NCBI RefSeq assembly: GCF_964204645.1
Contig: NC_134026.1
Span: 12,240,450-12,304,449 of the forward strand
DNA: 64,000 bases
Origin: Tubulanus polymorphus
Taxonomy: Eukaryota > Nemertea > Palaeonemertea > Tubulaniformes > Tubulanidae
Direction of reading: 5' to 3'
Shown one piece after another: positions 57,905 through 64,000 of this stretch. Below the pieces are notes generated by a model. The model made no database searches. It saw nothing but the letters and a program-made list of their open reading frames with translations, and had not been told where the DNA came from. The stretch's first letter is position 1. Each line of letters starts with the position of its first letter. The position numbers and the translations under genes are program-made.

Positions 57905-58972
57905 ATGTCCACATCAAACCAAACCGCAACAGCTCCTGTGCTGAGTAATGGACAAAGGCCGGTGGCAGGTGTCTCTCCACCGAGACCTTTCGTGATTACG
58001 GACAATGAAAATCTTAAAGACACTTGGGAACTCTGGAAACAACAATGGCAAAATTATGAAATAATTGCAAACATCGGAGCATACCCGGAACAGTACCAGT
58101 GTGCCCTGTTCCTCCATAGTATAGGGACGGAGGCAGTGAAGGTGTGTAATTCGTTTAGTTGGGCCAACCAAGATGACAAAACGAAGATTGCGAAGATTAT
58201 TGATAAATTCGATTTGTATACGTCAACTGCAACTCACGAGACGTACGAGCGTTATAAATTCAATAACAGAAATCAAAATCCAAGTGAGAATTTTGAAGCT
58301 TATTTGTCTGCGATCCGAATTTTAGCGAAATCGTGTAACTTCTGCGAATGCTTATGTGAGTCACTAATCAGAGACAGGATCGTGTTGGGGATACGTGGCG
58401 ATGAAACTCGTAAAAAGTTACTGGAATATAGAGACCTGGACTTGAATAAATGTATCGATTTATGTCGCTCTGCAGAATCAACACATATGCAAATTAAAGG
58501 ACTGGCGATATCTGGTTCGAATTCCGAGACAACTGTGAATCGCGTGATTCATCAGAAAAAACCTCAGTATAAATATCCGAAGCAGAAAGCGCCAAGTCCA
58601 AAGTTCAATGGCAATAAACCAAGGAATTGCAGATTCTGTGGTAAAGAACATCCGTTTATAAAAGGGACATGTCCTGCGTATGGAAAAAAGTGCCATGGTT
58701 GCGGAATTATGGGTCACTTTTTAACAATGTGTTCGAAACGTAGTAAAAAAGTGTCAGCTGTAAACGCTGAACCAGATGCTCAAGACGTATATTACATAAA
58801 TCAGGTCAGGACTCCTGAGAACAGTGAAACTAATGATGAAATATATGCGCAGATGTATATCGGTTCGAGGAAAATTCGTTTTCAAGTCGATTCCGGGGCT
58901 AAACCTAATTTATTGCCCATTAGGTATGTGGAACGATTGAAATATATACAGCCTACGAACAAAGTGTTGTGA
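57905..58972 (+). CDS. Gypsy Gag and start of protease
   Basis: 355 codons from ATG 57905 to TGA 58970. The first 200 residues form the capsid-like part (LKDTWELWKQQWQNYEI, SENFEAYLSAIRILAKSC). Residues about 241-280 hold two zinc-knuckle-like clusters, the second a classic CHGCGIMGHFLTMC (CX2CX4HX4C). A protease active site, FQVDSGAKPNLLP, lies at about 326-338. The next frame (from 58973) is in the same register, so this TGA interrupts a gag-pro-pol frame within or just after the protease. It may be a mutation or a readthrough point; one copy cannot tell. Confidence 0.92.
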   Translation: MSTSNQTATAPVLSNGQRPVAGVSPPRPFVITDNENLKDTWELWKQQWQNYEIIANIGAYPEQYQCALFLHSIGTEAVKVCNSFSWANQDDKTKIAKIIDKFDLYTSTATHETYERYKFNNRNQNPSENFEAYLSAIRILAKSCNFCECLCESLIRDRIVLGIRGDETRKKLLEYRDLDLNKCIDLCRSAESTHMQIKGLAISGSNSETTVNRVIHQKKPQYKYPKQKAPSPKFNGNKPRNCRFCGKEHPFIKGTCPAYGKKCHGCGIMGHFLTMCSKRSKKVSAVNAEPDAQDVYYINQVRTPENSETNDEIYAQMYIGSRKIRFQVDSGAKPNLLPIRYVERLKYIQPTNKVL

Positions 58973-60760
58973 ATGTGGGACGAGACGACACTAAAACCTG
59001 CAGGAGAAATCAGGTTGATTGTGCGAAATCCCAAAAACAGAAAGAAATATTCTGTCTTGTTTATCGTAGTCAATGAAAACTTGACTCCGATAATTGGCTC
59101 TACTGTTGCAGAAATCATGGGGTTGATTAGCGTGAATGAAGAAAACTTCGTGCGCGTGCGCAGTGTATCGACGTCAGCATTGATTGAAGAATACAGCGAT
59201 GTATTCGATCGCGAGATCGGAAAATTGCCGGGAAAAGTGAGCCTTAAATTGTCTGATGATGCAGTACCGAGGGCTATGCCAGTCAGGCATTTCGCACATG
59301 CGTTGAGAGGAAAGGTCAAAGCTAAATTAGACCATTTGGTGGAAGTAGATGTCTTGGCGGAAGTAGATCAGCCTACTGAATGGATGAACAGTTTAGTAGT
59401 GAATGAAAAAAAGAACTCTGATGACATTCGAATATGTTTAGACCCTCTTCACTTAAACAAATATTTAGTTCGCGAGAGATACCCTCTTCCCGTCATCGAT
59501 GACATCTTGCCACAATTGTCAAAAGCAAAAGTGTTCTCTACTATTGACCTACGATCTGGATTTTGGCATCTTGAGTTAGATGATCAGTCCAGCCTGTTGA
59601 CTACGTTCGCTACTCCTTTCGGGAGATACCGTTTCAAGAGGCTACCTTTTGGCCTCTCTGTAAGTTCTGAGATATTTCTGAAACATCTGACTCAGGCAAT
59701 AGAAGGCCTAGAGGGTGTTGCCTGTATAGTTGATAACATCACGATTTATGGTGTAGGCGACACCTACGAAGAAGCGTTGAAGGACCATGATCGTAAATTA
59801 AAGGCAGTCCTCGACCGTTGTCGAGAGAAAGGGATAGCGATAAACATTCAAAGATTAAAGCTGCATCAAAAGGAAGTGATATTTACGGGACATGTGTTCA
59901 CCGATAATGGACTTAAAATTGATCCTGGGAAGGTTAAAGCAATAACCAATATGCCAGCTCCTACGGACGTCGCAGGAGTACAGAGATTAAATGGCATGAT
60001 TGGGTATTCATCGAGATTTATGCCGAACTTATCGGATATTATAGAACCCATACGTCGACTTACGAGGCGAGAGGTGACGTGGAACTGGGGCAGTGAACAG
60101 GAGAATGCCTTCAAGAGAATCAAACAAATGTTAATTGAAGCACCTTTGTTAGCATACTTTGACCCTGATAAGGACATAGTATTGCAATGTGACAGTAGCA
60201 AAAATGGACTGGGGGCATCAATTATGCAAGATGGCCGCCCATGTGCCTATGCAAGTCGTGCATTAACAGAGACGGAGCAGCGTTACGCTCAGATCGAGAA
60301 AGAAGCATTGGCCATCGTTTATGGCCTTGAGAAATTTCATCAGTATGTCTATGCTCGTCCTGTAAAAGTTGAAACTGATCACAAGCCAATAGAGGCAATC
60401 GTACAAAAACCTCTATCGAAAGCGCCGCGAAGATTGCAAAATTTATTTTTGCGGATGCAGAATTACGATACAACAATCGTATACAAAAAAGGCAAAGAAA
60501 TGTATATAGCGGACACTCTTTCGCGTGCATATGTATCTGAGAGTGCAGCTGAAAATATACACGTCATGAACATGGTAAAATATTTACCGATGAATAGACA
60601 ACGTATTAGTGAGATTCAATCTGAGACCGCGAAAGACGAAACTCTAATATTATTGTCGCAAACGATCATTAACGGATGGCCGAACGACAAGAAACAACTG
60701 CCGAGTGAACTACAGGCGTATTTTCATGTTAGAACGAACTTTCGGCTCAAGACGGTATGA
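58973..60760 (+). CDS. Gypsy reverse transcriptase and RNase H
   Basis: It follows the TGA in the same register. The first 90 residues are the end of the protease domain (LTPIIGSTVAEIMGL). RT motifs are FSTIDLRSGFWHLEL (about 187-201), FGRYRFKRLPFGLSVSSEIF, and motif C as CIVDNITIYG (about 251-260), with Asn where the second catalytic Asp is expected. RNase H follows: LQCDSSKNGLGA, EKEALAIVYGLEKFH, ETDHKPIEAIVQ and IADTLSRA. The frame runs out at 60758 because of a single-base loss around 60731; the integrase part continues in the neighbouring frame. Confidence 0.93.
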   Translation: MWDETTLKPAGEIRLIVRNPKNRKKYSVLFIVVNENLTPIIGSTVAEIMGLISVNEENFVRVRSVSTSALIEEYSDVFDREIGKLPGKVSLKLSDDAVPRAMPVRHFAHALRGKVKAKLDHLVEVDVLAEVDQPTEWMNSLVVNEKKNSDDIRICLDPLHLNKYLVRERYPLPVIDDILPQLSKAKVFSTIDLRSGFWHLELDDQSSLLTTFATPFGRYRFKRLPFGLSVSSEIFLKHLTQAIEGLEGVACIVDNITIYGVGDTYEEALKDHDRKLKAVLDRCREKGIAINIQRLKLHQKEVIFTGHVFTDNGLKIDPGKVKAITNMPAPTDVAGVQRLNGMIGYSSRFMPNLSDIIEPIRRLTRREVTWNWGSEQENAFKRIKQMLIEAPLLAYFDPDKDIVLQCDSSKNGLGASIMQDGRPCAYASRALTETEQRYAQIEKEALAIVYGLEKFHQYVYARPVKVETDHKPIEAIVQKPLSKAPRRLQNLFLRMQNYDTTIVYKKGKEMYIADTLSRAYVSESAAENIHVMNMVKYLPMNRQRISEIQSETAKDETLILLSQTIINGWPNDKKQLPSELQAYFHVRTNFRLKTV

Positions 60761-61560
60761 TTTTTCGGGGAGAAAGAATCGTTGTACCGAAATCACCACG
60801 ATCATTCATCATGGAACGAATTCATGCGTCTCATCTTGGCGTTGAAGCGTGCCTTAGGAGGGCCAGAGAGTGCGTATTTTGGCCTGGGATGAACGATCAG
60901 CTCAAAACGTACATGACAGCTTGTGAAATCTGTCGAGAACGTGACGTAAAACAACAAAAAGAAATGATGCAGGCCGACCTAGCATCCAGGCCGTGGGAGA
61001 AAATCGCATGTGATTTATTTGAACTGGATGGAATTGATTATTTAATAACTGTGGATTACTATAGCAATTTCTGGGAAGTCGACAAACTTCCATCAACGAA
61101 ATCTAGTACAGTTATTACTAAACTGAAAGCGCATTTGTCACGGTATGGCATTCCAGACGTTCTGGTATCGGACAATGGCCCACAATTTATCAGTGATTTA
61201 TTCGGAAACTTTACGAATGAGTGGGACATAGAACATCGTACTATATCACCGTATAATAGTCGCGCAAACGGGCAGGCTGAATCAGCGGTGAAAACCGCGA
61301 AACGAATTATGAAAAAAGCCAAAGCCGCGTGTAAAGACCAATATCTGGCTCTACTAGATTATAGAAACACTCCCACGCAAAATATCAACCTGAGTCCGGC
61401 TCAGAGATTCTTCAATAGACGGTGTAAAACGTTATTACCGACTACTGCGAATTTATCGAAGCCAACGGTAACGTATCCGGATCTTCAGAAAAACAAACAT
61501 CGACAGGAAAAATACTATAATCGGGGCGCGAGAAATCTCAAACCAATCAACGAGGGATAA
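60757..61560 (+). CDS. Gypsy integrase
   Basis: It opens with GMIFRGERIVVP (frame-corrected start lies upstream). The zinc-binding segment has HASHLGVEACL and CEIC. The catalytic core shows ACDLFELDG (D), VSDNGPQF (D) and NGQAESAVKT (E). The frame is closed by a TAA at 61558. The same register is open beyond it (61561-61911), so this is an in-frame stop near the C-terminus. Confidence 0.93.
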   Translation: MIFRGERIVVPKSPRSFIMERIHASHLGVEACLRRARECVFWPGMNDQLKTYMTACEICRERDVKQQKEMMQADLASRPWEKIACDLFELDGIDYLITVDYYSNFWEVDKLPSTKSSTVITKLKAHLSRYGIPDVLVSDNGPQFISDLFGNFTNEWDIEHRTISPYNSRANGQAESAVKTAKRIMKKAKAACKDQYLALLDYRNTPTQNINLSPAQRFFNRRCKTLLPTTANLSKPTVTYPDLQKNKHRQEKYYNRGARNLKPINEG

Positions 61561-61911
61561 AGCGTTTACATTCAGCCAATGACGCGAAACGAAACTTGGA
61601 AGCCCGCGAAAGTTATTTCAAGACTCGACGATCGATCTTACTTACTAGACACTGACAATGGAACTCTGCGACGTAACCGTCAGTTCATACGCGCAGCAGA
61701 ACCGCGAGTCGAATCATCATCAGAACCGCGAGAGGGCGAGTCAGTCGCACCAACATCAAACCAAACGACAACATCAACAGCGGAAAATACAGCTGTAACA
61801 ACACCGCCGATAGAAACGACTAATACGACGACGACAACACCGCGTCCAAGAAGACAAACTAGCGAACCAGCATACTTGAAAGATTATATTAGATCAGTCG
61901 TAACAGAATGA
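61561..61911 (+). pseudogene. Gypsy pol C-terminal tail after an in-frame stop
   Basis: Continuing in register: VYIQPMTRNETWKPAKVISR, then YLLDTDNGTLRRNRQ and a Thr/Ser/Glu-rich tail ending at 61909. This is the usual integrase tail of Mag-like Gypsy elements; no chromodomain. Confidence 0.85.
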
Positions 61912-62147
61912 ATTTGAATAGGATTTGTGTTGGAAATGTAGTACATTGTAGTTACTGGTTAGAATATTAGAATATCGTTAGAACAGTAGATCATAGTCAC
62001 AACTTTGCCTAATATTAAAGTGCGTCAGTAATTCAGAGGATTCGGACAAACTTCACGAATTTAATTTCTTTAAATAATTATAAAAAATTGAATTACTGTA
62101 TGTGTGGATTAATTTGAATTTAATACATAACTTTTAAAAACAAGGGA
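61912..62147 (+). other. Gypsy 3' untranslated segment and polypurine tract
   Basis: AT-rich; AAAAACAAGGGA at 62136-62147 immediately precedes the LTR. Confidence 0.75.
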
Positions 62148-62336
62148 TGTTACAATATCTCAATATTGCTTATCATCATTAACTTGAGTACCAATATGTA
62201 TGTACAGATGTCGACACTTATCATCCAGCTTATCATGTGACTTTGTGACCTAGAGTAGTTTAGTTTGAATAAAGGCGTAGGCCAGGATGGCTACGGATTA
62301 CTAGAAACAAATATTATTCTTTGAGGATTTGAAACA
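62148..62336 (+). repeat. Gypsy 3' LTR, 189 bp
   Basis: It starts TGTTACAATATC after the polypurine tract and ends GAAACA. An AATAAA lies at 62268-62273. The following TTAACG matches the right side of the A-B junction. Confidence 0.8.
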
Positions 62337-62344
62337 TTAACGTA

Positions 62345-62885
62345 TTTCAATGACACCGAAAATAGAATCAAAATAATCATAAGTTCCATGCTAGCACTTA
62401 ATTTCGGTTATCAGGTTCAGCCTAACTGTACTTTCATTCAGCTACAACTTTTATGAGACTTGGCAATGATAAGTTGCAAGAAATCACCAAACATAAGAAA
62501 AAATATTGTGAATTAATATTACTGTAATTAAGAATTTATTCAAACGAAGTGATAACTTCATTGTTAGATCGTACCGGTATATGCATATAAAACTATGGCA
62601 AAAAACACATCTAACAATCCACGCAATCCGCAATCGATCAAGTCGAACATGACGACGACCTTAAGGCATGTCTCTGTAACCGAAGGTAGAGCATAAAACA
62701 CGGTTCAGGACTCGTCAGCGGACACCGGCCCGGAAAATATTTCAAAACGTGTATTGTCGGTACCTAGCACGATTTCAGCGTTTTTCGGGAATTCCCTGAA
62801 ATTTCGGCGTTTTTCGGAAATTCCCTGAAATTTCAGCGTTTCAGCTTTTCAGTGTTTCAGCTTTTTCAGCGAAGTTCAGGAACCG
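62345..62885 (+). repeat. Duplicated segment B' with right Mutator-like terminus
   Basis: Nearly identical to 56945-57491 (shared TTTCAATGACACCGAAAATA, GTTAGATCGTACCGGTATAT, GACACCGGCCCGGAAAA). It ends the composite insertion. Confidence 0.92.
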
Positions 62886-62958
62886 GATATGAGGCCACGT
62901 GTCATCTTTCATTGAAATCACATGATTTCAATTAAAGATGACACGTAGCCTCATATCA
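62886..62958. repeat. 35-bp-arm palindrome
   Basis: GATATGAGGCCACGTGTCAT at the left is inverted at the right (ATGACACGTAGCCTCATATC). Copy 1 has only the right arm. Confidence 0.85.
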
Positions 62959-63245
62959 AATGATATGAACGTAACTGAGCCTATATATTCATTCTCTTAC
63001 GAGGATGGGCCTCTACATTCATAGGATAGGAGAATTGTGGGTTCGAATGATGAATAAAACTGATAAAGCGCCAATTTCACTGATTCTTGCATATAAATGT
63101 TCAAAGGCGCTTTAGTTTAATCGAGTAAACAGGTGTGTTTTTAGGAGTCTTTTGAATTTAAATTCAAATCGGGTGTTCATGACGACTATAATTGAGCATT
63201 CTAGGGCTGGAGTAAGAATGTTGTGGGATCCTCGCCAAGGTATCA
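62886..63245 (+). repeat. Long direct repeat, copy 2, second part
   Basis: It resumes the repeat interrupted at 53503 and matches 47690-47985 (CTCATATCAAATGATATGAA, AAAGCGCCAATTTCACTGAT, AGCATTCTAGGGCTGGAG). Similarity fades after TATCACCAAGG, before the GIY-YIG core, so this copy lacks the endonuclease. Confidence 0.9.
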
Positions 63246-64000
63246 CCAAGGAGATAATAAGGAGCCGGTCCGTGCTGGCTGAGACGACGACCGCATATGA
63301 ATGCATTGATTGAATGACATCTCAAAAGTCGGATTATATAAAATTAAACATGATTTATGGATAGGTTATTCCATATATTCCATAAAAATGACCCAATATG
63401 TGATATAAATGTTCAATCAAAAAGTAGAAACTGAATCCATAATTCAGTATGGTATTGTTACAACATCAAACACTCAATTCAATCCTTTGTTAAATTGATA
63501 GCCGTGTAGATGAGCAAGTATCGTGGTCCCTAATTTTAGTTATCGTAATAATTCAAGCCACGCGATTTTGAACTGTTCAACAAGTTGGAGTTTGTGTAAA
63601 GATGAATGAGTTTGAAATGGAGTGGAATTCAGATATTACTGTTTGCATGTCTAAGTCTGTTACTCGATCTTTTTACTAATCATAGAAAATTGTGGTAAAA
63701 TAGTAGACTCTACGGTTGGCTTTAGATTGTATCTCTTAACGCCAGCGGTAATCATGGATATCGGACTACAAAAAATTCCGTGTGTAAAGCTCAACTTTGT
63801 AAAATCCTGGAAAAGCTCGCCTCGGGTATTTCAATAATGATTAAAGATTAATTTTTCCAACGAAAAACCTAAACAACCAATGTACGCTTGCTTTAAGCTT
63901 GTCAATGCACCCTCGTTGCTTTTTCTAGCTATTTGTACTGTTTGCCGCAAAAAGATTGCATCCTCTATGACAGGAATTAAGGATACAACTCTGGGACCAG
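63246..64000. other. Right end of window, no gene seen
   Basis: AT-rich, no supported feature. Confidence 0.4.

Larger units (their letters stand above)
57691..62336 (+). mobile_element. Ty3/Gypsy retrotransposon (Mag-like by appearance), one LTR missing
   Basis: The order is a short LTR-end remnant GAAACA, then TGGTGGCAGCG (primer-binding-like), gag-pro, RT-RNase H, integrase, polypurine AAAAACAAGGGA and a 3' LTR. Homology to the duplicated A-B block shows it sits exactly between A' and B'. Lesions in pol are few: two stop codons and one base lost. It appears recent compared with the BEL element. Confidence 0.94.
53504..62885. mobile_element. Mutator-like composite insertion, 9.4 kb, 9-bp target duplication
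   Basis: GATATGAGG stands directly before 53504 and directly after 62885. The ends CAGTTCCTGAATTTCGCTG and (rc) CGGTTCCTGAACTTCGCTG open inverted repeats of about 225 bp that share GTGTCCGCTGACGAGTCCTG, GTACCGACAATACACG and internal GCTGAAATTTCAGGGAATT subunits. Long inverted ends plus a 9-bp duplication fit MULEs. No MULE transposase is seen; the interior holds other insertions. Confidence 0.82.

Noticed and set aside
1-64000. tRNA or rRNA genes
   Set aside because: I noticed no cloverleaf with B-box (GGTTCGAATCC-like) and acceptor stem, and no rRNA core sequence; a covariance search was not possible.

Overview
The window looks like intron- and transposon-rich nuclear DNA of a marine invertebrate animal. 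Evidence: a spliced gene with GT/AG introns whose closest recognisable family is TMEM127; BEL/Pao, Ty3/Gypsy, LINE, Penelope-type, Helitron, mariner-, piggyBac-, hAT- and Mutator-like elements; and repeated CGCCCCCTGGTGACC-type monomers inside pearl/HINE-like elements. The palindrome TAGGCCTA and its fragments recur, which I associate with some deuterostomes (hemichordates, echinoderms). That is only a hint: a mollusc or another lophotrochozoan is not excluded.

Layout. 1-3140: right end of an AT-rich virus-like element with a leftward protein-primed DNA polymerase B gene (cut by the window edge) and a 408-bp concentric palindrome, followed by decayed AT-rich coding scraps to about 3940. 4701-26707: the one clear host gene, TMEM127, on the minus strand in three coding exons (26422-26707, 14127-13957, 5020-4701), 258 codons plus stop. 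Intron 2 (5021-13956) holds a 5'-truncated BEL/Pao element with a 3' LTR, an integrase relic and a MITE. Intron 1 (14128-26421) holds several MITEs, pearl/HINE-like repeats, a broken LINE (about 24690-21566) and other LINE fragments.

27-41 kb: no host gene seen. It is dominated by many copies of one non-autonomous repeat family with a terminal hairpin and about 160-bp internal monomers. From 32.5 to 40.8 kb these are arranged in a large inverted duplication whose arms were later interrupted by datable insertions. 41.5-44.9 kb: an element bounded by 210-bp inverted repeats, with a nested 362-bp MITE and a Helitron 3' end that still carries the last helicase motif. 45.5 kb: a small inverted-repeat element carrying a telomere-like tract.

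46-64 kb: two direct copies of a roughly 2-kb repeat. The first runs into an intact GIY-YIG (Penelope-type) endonuclease frame. The second is split by a 9.4-kb Mutator-like insertion with a 9-bp target duplication. That insertion contains a nearly complete Gypsy element (gag-pro, RT-RNase H, integrase) that has a 3' LTR but almost no 5' LTR. A tandem array of about 110-bp units lies at 50.2-51.0 kb.

The mobile parts do not act together. The window is a stack of insertions of different ages around and inside one conserved gene. The least ordinary item is the PolB element: its polymerase has zinc fingers, a possible papain-like module, an HNH-like module and a proofreading exonuclease, next to an origin-like palindrome.
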